Shown here: positions 8,523 to 17,202 of the stretch, in pieces
Numbering within the stretch: the first letter of the stretch is position 1
How the letters are laid out: every line of letters begins with the position of its first letter
NCBI GenBank assembly: GCA_019637555.1
Contig: JAHBVK010000008.1
Coordinates: 62,001-126,000, forward strand
Source: Anaerolineae bacterium
GTDB taxonomy: Bacteria > Chloroflexota > Anaerolineae > Aggregatilineales > UBA2796
DNA: 64,000 bases
Direction: 5' to 3'
Made by a program: the position numbers and the translations under genes
The notes under the pieces: generated by a model
Told to the model about the DNA's origin: nothing
Seen by the model: only the letters and a program-made list of their open reading frames with translations
Databases searched by the model: none

Positions 8523-9689
8523 TTACAGTTCGCGCAAGCGATAGATATAGCCCTTATAGGTGACCAGATACAAGCCGCCCTGTTCATCCTCCCCGAACGA
8601 ACTGATCTGCAACCCCGTATCCATCAATCGCTTCGTCTGCCACTCGCCCGCTTCGTTGCGAAAAAGCGCCCATACGCGCCCATTACAATAATCACCGAAC
8701 ACGTAGACTCCGCGCAGTGTAGGCGCACCGGGACCATGATAGACGTAACCGCCCGTGATCGAGCACGCACCGTCGGTATGCTCGTACTCTGTGACGGGCA
8801 TCGTCACGCCACCGGGGTCTGTCCTCCCATCGAGTAGGTGCGTTGCTTCAAAGCTGTTCCAGCCAAAATTGACGCCGCCAACGCCAGCAGGCAGCACATC
8901 GACTTCTTCATGCTGCGCCCAGCCGACATCCCCGATGTACAGATCGCCCGTCGCGCGATCAAAGCTGAAGCGCCAAGGATTGCGTAAGCCCAGCACCCAG
9001 ATTTCAGGTCTTGCGCCGGACTCGTTGACGAACGGATTATCCGCAGGGATGGAATAGGGATCGCTATTCACATCGATCCGCAGGATTTTGCCGAGCAGGG
9101 ACGCCTTGTTCTGCGCGTTGCCGTCGGGATCACCTTGATAACCGCCACCATCGCCCACGCCCATGTACAGATAGCTGTCGTGCCCGAATGCCAGCATCCC
9201 GCCATTGTGATTCATTTCGGGGTGCTGATACTGCAACACGATCTGTTCGCTGGCGGGATCGGCACGGTCAGGATCAGCTGCCGAGACGTGATAACGCGCC
9301 AGAATATTGAGGCTATCCCGCCGCGTGTAGGTGATGAAAAACTGTCCGTTCGTCTTATAGTTGGGATGAAACGCCAGACCGAGCAACCCGCGCTCCGTAT
9401 AACCACCACGAAAGACTTCATCCGGTAGCTGCTCAGAAATATCAAGGAATGGCTCTTTGTTGACCACGCCATCCTTGACGATCCAGATGTAACCTGCTTG
9501 CTCTACCACGAAGATTCGCCCTGATCCATCGCCTGCATTGGTCAGGAAAATTGGATTATCAAACTTCTCGCGGATCACGGGCAGCCATTCATAACTGGCG
9601 GAGGCAGGCTCACGAGTTTGGGCGCTGACGGGTAGCAACATAACGAAAAAACTAGCGATGAGGAGAGCAATAATTAGACGACTACGCAT
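8523..9689 (-). CDS. Secreted PQQ-dependent sugar dehydrogenase-like beta-propeller (GSDH/Yli family)
   Basis: 388 aa. A signal peptide (MRSRLIIALLIASFFVMLLPVSA) is followed by a six-bladed propeller of the glucose/sorbosone dehydrogenase family: FVVEQAGYIWIV, ERGLLGLAFHPNY, GGMLAFGHDSYLYMGVGDGG, EIWVLGLRNPWRFSFD, LYIGDVGW, NFGWNSFE and the C-terminal VFGDYCNGRVW. Exported aldose dehydrogenases of this family oxidise sugars using PQQ and calcium. The frame extends upstream to 9815, but the ATG at 9689 has AAAGGA upstream and starts the signal peptide. Divergent from the gene at 9816. Confidence 0.9.
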   Translation of the reverse strand: MRSRLIIALLIASFFVMLLPVSAQTREPASASYEWLPVIREKFDNPIFLTNAGDGSGRIFVVEQAGYIWIVKDGVVNKEPFLDISEQLPDEVFRGGYTERGLLGLAFHPNYKTNGQFFITYTRRDSLNILARYHVSAADPDRADPASEQIVLQYQHPEMNHNGGMLAFGHDSYLYMGVGDGGGYQGDPDGNAQNKASLLGKILRIDVNSDPYSIPADNPFVNESGARPEIWVLGLRNPWRFSFDRATGDLYIGDVGWAQHEEVDVLPAGVGGVNFGWNSFEATHLLDGRTDPGGVTMPVTEYEHTDGACSITGGYVYHGPGAPTLRGVYVFGDYCNGRVWALFRNEAGEWQTKRLMDTGLQISSFGEDEQGGLYLVTYKGYIYRLREL

Positions 9690-9815
9690 CACTGAACATC
9701 CTTTGCCTTCAATGGCGTTGATTATAGCTCTGAGGCAAGCGCCAAGCCGTCGATCAATCGTGGTGGTTGAAGCCGCTCGCAGTTGGCATAATTTCCCTGT
9801 TCGGAGCGTAATCAC

Positions 9816-10571
9816 GTGCGTTCGATAATCTTCATCCTTGTCCTACTATTGCTTGTCAGTTGTGCCTCCACCACGGATCCTAATCCTGTTGCTGCCGCGA
9901 TCCGCCAAAACGACGATTGGACTCCGTTGATTCAAGAGTTCGACGGCGTGGAGATGGTGCAAGTGCCGCCCGGCTGCTTTACGATGGGCAGTTCTGATGG
10001 TCGCCGTGATGAGCGTCCACCAAATCAACAGTGTTTCACCAGTTCATTCTGGGTTGATCGCTACGAAGTCTCCAACGTGGAGTACGGATCAAGCGGACAC
10101 TTCGATGGCGATCTGCGTCCGCGCGAAAATCTGACTTGGTTCGAGGCGCGGGATTTTTGTGCGCGACGTGGGGCGCGGCTGCCCACCGAAGCGGAATGGG
10201 AGTACGCAGCACGCGGTCCCGACAATTTGATCTATCCGTGGGGCAATCGCTTCATTGATGCTTACTTGCAATATGATCGACGTTCTGAAGAAACGGCTGA
10301 CGTGAACAAGTTCCCCGGCGGCGCATCATGGGTTGGCGCACTCAATCTCAGCGGCAACGTCTGGGAATGGGTCAGCAGCGCCTACAAGCCCTATCCTTAT
10401 GATGCCGCCGATGGACGCGAAAATGTGGATGACGCGACGGTAAAGCGTGTTTTTAGAGGTGGTTGGTTGAGCTATCAAGATGGCGGCACAAGCGCGGTGA
10501 TGCGCTTCCGCTTAGAACCCGATGGGCGCGACTGGCATCTTGGTTTTCGCTGCGCCAGATCTGGTGAATGA
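9816..10571 (+). CDS. FGE/SUMF1-domain lipoprotein
   Basis: 251 aa, GTG start preceded by GGAG at nine bases. The N-terminus is a lipoprotein signal with lipobox LVSC (Cys16). The rest is a formylglycine-generating-enzyme fold: MVQVPPGCFTMGSSDG, WVDRYEVSN, RLPTEAEWEYAARG, YPWGNRF, LNLSGNVWEWVSS, RVFRGGWLSY and GFRCARS. The catalytic Cys pair of true FGE is missing near the RGGW segment, so it is probably non-catalytic or another FGE-fold activity. Its stop overlaps the start of the next gene by four bases, so the two are translationally coupled and likely act together at the cell surface. Confidence 0.88.
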   Translation: MRSIIFILVLLLLVSCASTTDPNPVAAAIRQNDDWTPLIQEFDGVEMVQVPPGCFTMGSSDGRRDERPPNQQCFTSSFWVDRYEVSNVEYGSSGHFDGDLRPRENLTWFEARDFCARRGARLPTEAEWEYAARGPDNLIYPWGNRFIDAYLQYDRRSEETADVNKFPGGASWVGALNLSGNVWEWVSSAYKPYPYDAADGRENVDDATVKRVFRGGWLSYQDGGTSAVMRFRLEPDGRDWHLGFRCARSGE

Positions 10572-11743
10572 TCAACATGCGTAAATTACTTAGTCGCCTG
10601 CTGCCGCTGACCTTCGGCATTCTGATGAGTTGGCTGCTGCTAGAAGTCTTCTTGCGCGTCGGCTTCGAGATGCTGCCGCCGGGAGTACAGGGCGAAATTC
10701 AAGGGGTGCGCCGCGTTCCATGGTCGGAAGAAACGATCATCCCCGCGCAGCCGTTCATCATTGACCGCGATTTTCAGGTACGGATGCCCGTCGGCTTAAA
10801 GGATTTTCCGGTGCGCTGGAGCGATGCCCGCTTCACTTACGACACGATCAGCGCATGGGATGGACACCGCGCCGGACTACGCAGCGATCCACCGGACTGG
10901 CCCCTCGACATCATGACTTTCGGCGATTCCTTTACATGGTGTTGGGCGGCGTGGACGGATTGTTGGAACAAGCGGCTGAATCTAGATGATGGTTGGCATC
11001 TCGTTAACGCAGCGATCCCCGGCACAGGTCCGATGGGACAGTTCAATCTGATGAAGGAACTGGTGCCGCCGATGAAGCCCAAGCTGATCATCTGGCTGTG
11101 GTTCCCTAACGACATGTCCGACGACTACGATCTGGCGAAGATACGCGGCGAGGTTGGCGATCTGAGTAAAGGTCCGTATCCCGATCCCATCGCGCCTCCG
11201 AGTGGCTTCGCCAGCATTTCCGCTGTCTGGCAACTGATCTCATCGCGCTTTGCCTCTGCGCCTACACCGTCGCAATATCGTCACTATCAAGAGTTGACAC
11301 TTAACGGACGCGCGGTGTCGATCCATACGGACGAATACCCGCATCCCTACTCGCTAGTCTATGGCGACACACAGTACGGCATTGAGCGCAACTTGCAAAC
11401 GCACGCTGACGCGGAAAAGTTCGCCGCTGAAAACAATGCTGTGCTGCTATCCGTATTCTTGCCCGTCAAAGAGGAAGCATATGCCGATTTGCTGACCGCT
11501 AACAGCTATTTGCCAGACTCGTACATCGACGCAATTGGTGAGGGACGCCGCAAGTTGTTGCAGCAATGTGAGGATAACGGCTGGTACTGCCTTGATGCGT
11601 TGCCCGCACTGAAGGACGCCGTAAACGCTGGTCAAACGGTATTCTATGCCTTCGATTCACATCTTGATATTACTGGCAACAAAGTGCTGGAACAGGTGAT
11701 CGCGTATTACATCAAGGCGAATAAGTTGCTGCCAGCGTCGTGA
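10568..11743 (+). CDS. Membrane-anchored SGNH/GDSL-type hydrolase-like protein
   Basis: 391 aa with one N-terminal membrane helix (LLPLTFGILMSWLLLEVFL) and an extracytoplasmic SGNH-like domain. Block I is FGDSFTWCW (nucleophile Ser). NAAIPGTGPMGQ fits block II, and DSHLDITGN carries the block V Asp-x-x-His pair. Relatives include esterases and AlgX/AlgJ-type polysaccharide O-acetyl modifying enzymes. ATGA overlap with the upstream FGE lipoprotein gene indicates a two-gene unit. Substrate unknown; surface glycan modification is an inference. Confidence 0.8.
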   Translation: MINMRKLLSRLLPLTFGILMSWLLLEVFLRVGFEMLPPGVQGEIQGVRRVPWSEETIIPAQPFIIDRDFQVRMPVGLKDFPVRWSDARFTYDTISAWDGHRAGLRSDPPDWPLDIMTFGDSFTWCWAAWTDCWNKRLNLDDGWHLVNAAIPGTGPMGQFNLMKELVPPMKPKLIIWLWFPNDMSDDYDLAKIRGEVGDLSKGPYPDPIAPPSGFASISAVWQLISSRFASAPTPSQYRHYQELTLNGRAVSIHTDEYPHPYSLVYGDTQYGIERNLQTHADAEKFAAENNAVLLSVFLPVKEEAYADLLTANSYLPDSYIDAIGEGRRKLLQQCEDNGWYCLDALPALKDAVNAGQTVFYAFDSHLDITGNKVLEQVIAYYIKANKLLPAS

Positions 11744-11853
11744 GACAGACAGCAGTGATCCGTTGATCTGTCGTCGATCAGACGTTTTGGCATGGCAACA
11801 TTCGATCCTTTATCATTCCAATTAACGATTGTTAATCGCAAGGGGGCTTGGCG

Positions 11854-12693
11854 ATGAACCGTTCACGCGGACTTCTATTGTTTCTCCCATTCGTGGCAAT
11901 GCTGGTATTTCTAGCATCGCTATCATCAGGATTTAGTGATATCAAGGCACAGGGACCAACTCAAGACCCTTGCCGCGATGCGGAAGGCAACGAAATTTGC
12001 CCGCACTACAATTCCTTCGATACGCGCGTAAACTACCTCGATCCAGTGGCATCAATGACCGCCTATTGTCGCGGTGATCATGGCTTGGATGTGTGGATCA
12101 TCAGCAATAGTCAGGGGCAATATGTCTACACACTTTCCGAAGCGCAGTTAAGTAACGGACTTGGACAGGCAATCGCCACCGGACAAAACGTGATCATCGG
12201 CAACTCAATGTCGATGCAAGTATGGGCACTGCCTGCAAATCTACTTCTCTTGCATGATGCTCGCAACGGTTATGAATTCAGCTTTAGTCCGGCGCTGTGC
12301 GGCGTAACCGCAAATATGAATTACGCGCCACCTCAACCGACTGCCGCTCCTACTGTGGAACAGCCTATCGTTCAGCAACCAGTGGTTCCGACTGCGGTTA
12401 TCGTGATTGTGCCAAACGGTGAAACTGACGCGACCGAAGTACCCGCAGCAGAGATCGGCGTTGGTAGTCCGGTAACTTCTGGCTTGGTGATCAGCTTGCG
12501 TGCAGCGCCACATTTCACCAGTAAGCGGATCGCCCAGATTCCGGTTGGAGCAGCGGCAACGATCATTGGACGTAACGATGATGGTAGTTGGCTCTATGTC
12601 AGCTATGAGGGGCAGAATGGCTGGATTTGGGTTCGTATCACGGGCTTATCAGAGACCAACATCGCCGCCATACCGCTTGTAGTGGTGGATTAA
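11854..12693 (+). CDS. Secreted bacterial SH3-domain protein
   Basis: 279 aa. A signal peptide or anchor lies at the N-terminus (GLLLFLPFVAMLVFLASL). A Cys-containing globular region (about 35-165) follows, then a Pro/Val/Thr linker, and a C-terminal SH3b domain with the hallmark LRAAPHFTSKRIAQIPVGAAA ending in WLYVSYEGQNGWIWV. SH3b domains often bind cell wall. I chose the ATG at 11854, seven bases after AGGGGG, over a TTG two codons earlier. No catalytic domain is seen. Confidence 0.85.
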   Translation: MNRSRGLLLFLPFVAMLVFLASLSSGFSDIKAQGPTQDPCRDAEGNEICPHYNSFDTRVNYLDPVASMTAYCRGDHGLDVWIISNSQGQYVYTLSEAQLSNGLGQAIATGQNVIIGNSMSMQVWALPANLLLLHDARNGYEFSFSPALCGVTANMNYAPPQPTAAPTVEQPIVQQPVVPTAVIVIVPNGETDATEVPAAEIGVGSPVTSGLVISLRAAPHFTSKRIAQIPVGAAATIIGRNDDGSWLYVSYEGQNGWIWVRITGLSETNIAAIPLVVVD

Positions 12694-12711
12694 ACGAACT
12701 GACGCTAGACA

Positions 12712-12742
12712 ACAAAAAAGGACGGGCACAAAACCCGTCCTT
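12712..12742 (-). terminator. Intrinsic terminator (minus strand)
   Basis: Perfect 9-bp stem AAGGACGGG / CCCGTCCTT, loop of 7, followed on the minus strand by a T6 run. It lies 17 bases past the ancestral stop of the broken luciferase-family gene. It may also stop rightward transcripts from the SH3 gene, although that side lacks a T-run. Confidence 0.85.
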
Positions 12743-12758
12743 AAGTTAAGTTCCACTC

Positions 12759-13091
12759 TTAGCCGCGTTGGGCAACTTGTTTAGTCGCCAGCTTGAAGGA
12801 AAGCTCAAATAACTCCACCGCGCGGCTAACATCAGCACTTTCGCGTAGGTACAAACTCACCCAACCGCTTTCTGGCAGGATGTGATGCGGTTAGGCGCGT
12901 CCACTTTCTACAATCTCGTTGCGCACCTTCGTCGGGAAGGGAATATCGACCAGCGAATCGCCGTGAATATGCCCTAGTTCGCGCTTACCAAGTCTGAATT
13001 CCTCACCGCCAAATTGGTGAGGATGACTGCTGACACCTTCCCACGATAAAACTTCAGCACGGATTTGTTCGTGTGCGCCTCTGACAGACAT
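12759..13091 (-). pseudogene. Luciferase-family (PF17648-type) gene with one in-frame stop
   Basis: The frame from 13091 encodes MSVRGAHEQIRAEVLSWEGV, then HPHQFGGEEFRLGKRELGHIHGD and IPFPTKVRNEIVESGRA, and hits TAA at 12893-12891. Beyond it the same frame continues PHHILPESGWVSLYL and ends at TAA 12761-12759. Together the two halves give a full-length protein of about 110 aa that matches the small luciferase-domain family, where Glu usually sits at the stopped codon (GRAEPHH). One base change (GAA to TAA) explains it. Either a recent pseudogene or a sequencing error. Function of the family is unknown. Confidence 0.82.
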
Positions 13092-13159
13092 CGCGTTTCC
13101 ACTACTCCATTGGATACTAGATCAGATAGAATGACGCGCTCATTTCTTACGAGGACTTG

Positions 13160-13819
13160 ATGGCAAAACAAAAATTCTATGTTGTTTGGAAAGGGCGCAA
13201 AACGGGCGTCTTTTCCAATTGGGATGATTGCTCTAAACAAGTGACCGGATTCGCGGGTGCTCAGTATAAATCGTTCGACACGCTGGACGCCGCACAAGCT
13301 GCCTTCGCCGGAGAATACTCCAGCTATGTGACCAAATCAACAGGTGCGCCCACACCCGCCGCGCCGCGCGAGGAGTTGATGGTACGTCTGAAGCGATTGG
13401 CGGAAACCAAGAAAATCCAGACACCGAGCTATGCCGTTGATGCTGCCTGTGAAGGCAATCCCGGTGTACTGGAATATCGCGGCGTGGATCTCAGCAACGG
13501 CGAGCTCGTCTTTGCGCGGGGACCATTTCAGCAAGGAACCAACAATATCGGGGAATTTCTGGCGCTCGTCGAGGCAATCAGGATTTGTGCTGAAAAGAAG
13601 CTGCTGATCCCGATCTACTCCGACTCGAAGATCGCTATCAGTTGGGTGCGCGAGGGCAAATGCAAGACCAATCTTGAGCGCAACAAACGCAACAGCGAAT
13701 TATTCGATCTGATCGCCCGTGCGGAAGCGTGGTTGGAGAACAACACGCACTCCAACCGCATTATCAAATGGGAAACCGAAGATTGGGGTGAAAACCCCGC
13801 CGACTACGGCAGAAAGTAA
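13160..13819 (+). CDS. rnhA: Ribonuclease H1 with N-terminal viroplasmin-like hybrid-binding domain
   Basis: 219 aa. Degrades RNA in RNA-DNA hybrids. The N-terminal hybrid-binding domain (FYVVWKGRKTGVFSNWDDC, then QYKSFDTLDAAQAAF) is followed by a linker and an RNase H domain of the Bacteroides/Halobacterium-like subgroup. Acidic residues fit the DEDD set: Asp in YAVDAACEGNPG, Glu in IGEFLALVEA, Asp in YSDSKIA and Asp in ENPADYG. The ATG at 13160 follows GAGG by five bases; a TTG sits one codon earlier. Confidence 0.93.
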   Translation: MAKQKFYVVWKGRKTGVFSNWDDCSKQVTGFAGAQYKSFDTLDAAQAAFAGEYSSYVTKSTGAPTPAAPREELMVRLKRLAETKKIQTPSYAVDAACEGNPGVLEYRGVDLSNGELVFARGPFQQGTNNIGEFLALVEAIRICAEKKLLIPIYSDSKIAISWVREGKCKTNLERNKRNSELFDLIARAEAWLENNTHSNRIIKWETEDWGENPADYGRK

Positions 13820-13830
13820 AGTAATCCCAC

Positions 13831-14877
13831 TCAGAATTTATCGGCGTTGGCGGCGCGTCTACCTGCCCATAGTACCAATCCGTTCGCCAGCGCCGCTTGC
13901 AGCAAAACGTAGCCGAGTGCTGCAATGCCTAAAAATACGCCGTACTCAATATCCGCCCACAACACCTGCACGCGATCAAGGTTTAGCAGCGATAGATTTA
14001 GGTCACCCTCGACCAATCCCGCGAAGGCGCTCACCCATGCGATAGGCTGATTATCGATCAGCGCCGTGCCGGGCGCAGTAGTGGCGCTTGGACCAAACAC
14101 GCTGCTGAATGAAAGTATCTGCCATGTCAGCCACAACACAAATATCGTGATTCCAACGCGGATCAAGATCAGCAGCAGTTGACCGAGAACACCGATGAAG
14201 CGTCCGCGTGTTAGTGTGCCGATGAACATGCCGAGTCCCGCGTCAAAGGCAATCGCCGTGAACGGGGCTAATAAACTGGCGGTCATCATCATCGCCATGA
14301 TCACGATGCCAGCGACGACCTGCATATCGGTGGAAATATTGGGCTGTCCTAATGGCGTCGTCCCACTCAGCAGCAGATCGAGGTAGCGCCCTTGGAACTT
14401 ACTCAGATTGATCAGCGCCACCACAATGAAGAACACGCGGATCAGCAGCAGTGCAGTCAGCACCGCCCACAACCGATAAAATACCGCCGCCCAACGCGCC
14501 TTGAGCAGCAGTCGCGCGCCGTTGGTAGTCACTTTGAGCGTATCCCATGTGCCGCGCTGCGTCTCCGCAGAGATCACGCCAACAGTCGTGGTCAACGCAA
14601 ATATCCGCAGTAGCAGTTGAATGCCGCAGAGGGGCCAGTACAACACCAGAAACACACTGTCCAGCGGTTCAGGCGTATCCAGCGGCGTGGTGCCATTATT
14701 AGTGGCGATCTGGTAACCGACGAAGATCAACGCGCCCGCCGTCAACAATACGAAGATCAGACGCAGCGCTTGGATCGTCAGCGATTGCCGACGCAATCTC
14801 CGCAGCAGCGAATAGCGCATCAGCGGATGGCTAGGACGGGCAAAGTCAGGCAACTGTGTGTAAAGACGCTGCAACAT
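13831..14877 (-). CDS. ABC-2 type transporter permease-like membrane protein
   Basis: 348 aa with about six to seven hydrophobic helices. The segment VISAETQRGTWDTLKVT, followed by LLLKARWAAVFYRLW, is typical of ABC-2 permease subunits of multi-gene exporters. No ATPase gene is adjacent in this window, so the partner is unknown. The N-terminal 35 residues are cytoplasmic and basic. Convergent with rnhA (11 bases apart). Confidence 0.72.
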   Translation of the reverse strand: MLQRLYTQLPDFARPSHPLMRYSLLRRLRRQSLTIQALRLIFVLLTAGALIFVGYQIATNNGTTPLDTPEPLDSVFLVLYWPLCGIQLLLRIFALTTTVGVISAETQRGTWDTLKVTTNGARLLLKARWAAVFYRLWAVLTALLLIRVFFIVVALINLSKFQGRYLDLLLSGTTPLGQPNISTDMQVVAGIVIMAMMMTASLLAPFTAIAFDAGLGMFIGTLTRGRFIGVLGQLLLILIRVGITIFVLWLTWQILSFSSVFGPSATTAPGTALIDNQPIAWVSAFAGLVEGDLNLSLLNLDRVQVLWADIEYGVFLGIAALGYVLLQAALANGLVLWAGRRAANADKF

Positions 14878-15064
14878 CGGCGCGAACTCCGTGATGGTAG
14901 CGGGTGCGGATTAGCGTAGCATAGTGGCTGTCGCTTGCGCCACCATTGTATCATTTTAAGTCATCAGTGGTAGACTACGACACACTACCGCAAAGCGGAT
15001 GCGTAGCGTACAACGCGGGCGACTACACAGTAGACCACTAGATACTGATCAAAGGACACCAAAA

Positions 15065-17095
15065 ATGCTTACCGTTGTCGAAAAGATTTTGTTCGTTGTG
15101 CTAGCAGTAGGCACACTGGCGCTGGCATATCGGGGCTTCCGCGATATGTTTAAGATCGTGATGCGTGGCGAGGACGATCTGGTCTTGGATAATCTGCCGA
15201 GCCGGGCGATCAAGGCATTGGGACTTTATCTGTCGCAGCAGACGACGCTGAAAACCCGTCCGCTAACCAGTTTGCTGCATCTTGGTGTCGTGTGGGGCTT
15301 CACCTTCTATTTTCTGGTCAATGTGGGCGATGGGCTAGAAGGCTATCTGCCTGATTTCCAATTCCTCGGTACAGGGTTGATTGGTGACGTATATCGCTTG
15401 CTCGCTGACCTGCTGACTGTCGCCGTGCTGGTTGGCGTTGTTTATTTCTTGCTCCGCCGCTTCGTTTGGAAAGACAAACAATTAACCTTTCACGAGAATG
15501 TTCTGCTGCATCCCAAAGTGAAAGCAGGTGGCATCCGCCGTGATTCCCTGATCGTCGCCGTGTTCATCCTAATCCACGTCGGATCGCGGTTTTTAGGATC
15601 GTCGGTGCAGGTGCAGGAAGCCATCCGCGCAGGTGATCACCTCGCACCGCAGCCCTTCGCGCAGATCGTATCTGGCGTCTGGTCAGGCTCAAGTGATGAT
15701 CTTCTCGTCGTCTTGGAGCACAGCTTCTGGTGGATCGCTTTAGGTGCGATCCTGCTGTTCATCCCCTACTTCCCTTACTCCAAGCACGCCCATCTGTTCA
15801 TGGCTCCGCTGAACTTCCTGACTAAGCCGGAACGCAGCTCATTAGGGGCGCTGCCGCCGGAAAACTTCGATGATGAGGCGAAGGAACAGTTCGGCGCACA
15901 CAAGCTGGAACAACTGCCCAAAACACATCTGATGGATGCCTTCGCCTGTATCATGTGCAACCGCTGTCAGGATGTCTGTCCGGCGTATGTGACTGGCAAG
16001 GAACTTTCGCCCTCCGCTTACGAGATTAACAAACGCTACAGCATCCGCGACCAGATGAGCGATCTGGCGGCAGGCAAAGACTCGGAACATCCGCTGCTCG
16101 GTTGGGCGATCACTGGATCGGCGGTGTGGGCGTGTACCTCGTGCGGCGCTTGCGTAGATATTTGCCCGGTGGGCAACGAGCCTATGTTCGACATCCTCGA
16201 CATCCGCCGCGATCAGGTGTTGGTACAGGCGGAATTTCCACAGGAACTTAAGGGCGCGTTCAATGGCATGGAGCGTCAGGGCAATCCTTGGCAGATGAGT
16301 GAGAGTCGGCTGGCGTGGGCGGAAGGTCTAGATGTCCCCGTCACCGATCAGGTCGCTGATTTCGACATCCTCTATTGGGTGGGCTGCGCTGCCAGCTATG
16401 AGCCGCGCGCTAAGCAAACCGCACGTTCGTTGGTGCAAGTCTTGAAGGCGGCGGGCGTCAACTTCGCGGTGCTCGGTGAGCGCGAGGCATGTACAGGTGA
16501 TACTGCCCGTCGTGCTGGCAACGAGTTTTTGTACTCGGAGATGGCAAAAGCGAACGTGGAGACGCTCAACGAGGTCAAGCCCAGGCGGATCGTGGTTACC
16601 TGTCCACACTGCTTCCACAACATCGGCAAGGAATACTCGCAGTTCGGCGGCAACTACGAAGTTGTCCACCACACGCAGTTGATCGACGAACTGATCGCTG
16701 CTGGTAAACTGCCTGCCGCCGCGCACCCTAACAAGCAGTCGAACGTTACCTTCCACGATCCCTGCTATCTGGGACGCCACAACGACGTGATCGAGCCACC
16801 GCGGCAGGCGCTGACCAGCGTAGGCGTCAACATCACCGAGATGCCGCGCAATAAGCGTAACTCTTTCTGCTGTGGCGCTGGCGGCGCACAATTCTGGAAA
16901 GAGGAAGAACACGGCACAGCGCGGGTCAACATCACGCGCTACGAAGAAGCTAAAGCGACGGGTGCGGATACATTAGCTGTCGGCTGCCCCTTCTGTATGC
17001 GGATGTTCAGCGATGCCAGCGCCGAAGTGAAGGACGGTCCGCAGGTCAAAGATGTTGTGGAAATCGTGGCGGAACGGCTGAATTTGAATTCTTAA
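15065..17095 (+). CDS. Membrane HdrD-like Fe-S oxidoreductase (NarI-like + 2x[4Fe-4S] + two CCG domains)
   Basis: 676 aa. The N-terminal third has about five membrane helices of the NarI/HdrE cytochrome type. Two ferredoxin-type motifs follow: CIMCNRCQDVCPAY and CTSCGACVDICPVGNEP. Two CCG domains end the protein, recognisable from CPHCFHNIGKEY, HDPCYLGRHND, CCGAGGAQFW and CPFCMRM. This fuses the HdrE, HdrC and HdrD parts found separately elsewhere; such proteins pass electrons between quinones and soluble donors (for example ETF or thiol-disulfide couples). Donor unknown. AAAGGA lies eight bases before the ATG at 15065, better than the upstream in-frame ATG at 14999. Single gene. Confidence 0.9.
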   Translation: MLTVVEKILFVVLAVGTLALAYRGFRDMFKIVMRGEDDLVLDNLPSRAIKALGLYLSQQTTLKTRPLTSLLHLGVVWGFTFYFLVNVGDGLEGYLPDFQFLGTGLIGDVYRLLADLLTVAVLVGVVYFLLRRFVWKDKQLTFHENVLLHPKVKAGGIRRDSLIVAVFILIHVGSRFLGSSVQVQEAIRAGDHLAPQPFAQIVSGVWSGSSDDLLVVLEHSFWWIALGAILLFIPYFPYSKHAHLFMAPLNFLTKPERSSLGALPPENFDDEAKEQFGAHKLEQLPKTHLMDAFACIMCNRCQDVCPAYVTGKELSPSAYEINKRYSIRDQMSDLAAGKDSEHPLLGWAITGSAVWACTSCGACVDICPVGNEPMFDILDIRRDQVLVQAEFPQELKGAFNGMERQGNPWQMSESRLAWAEGLDVPVTDQVADFDILYWVGCAASYEPRAKQTARSLVQVLKAAGVNFAVLGEREACTGDTARRAGNEFLYSEMAKANVETLNEVKPRRIVVTCPHCFHNIGKEYSQFGGNYEVVHHTQLIDELIAAGKLPAAAHPNKQSNVTFHDPCYLGRHNDVIEPPRQALTSVGVNITEMPRNKRNSFCCGAGGAQFWKEEEHGTARVNITRYEEAKATGADTLAVGCPFCMRMFSDASAEVKDGPQVKDVVEIVAERLNLNS

Positions 17096-17202
17096 ACCTT
17101 AGAGATGCGCCATCACTGAAGCCTGATTGCGACTTTGATCGCTTTCCTGTATATTCAGCGCGTTTTCGCGTCGGATCAAGAATTGGGTTGAGTGGGTTGT
17201 AG

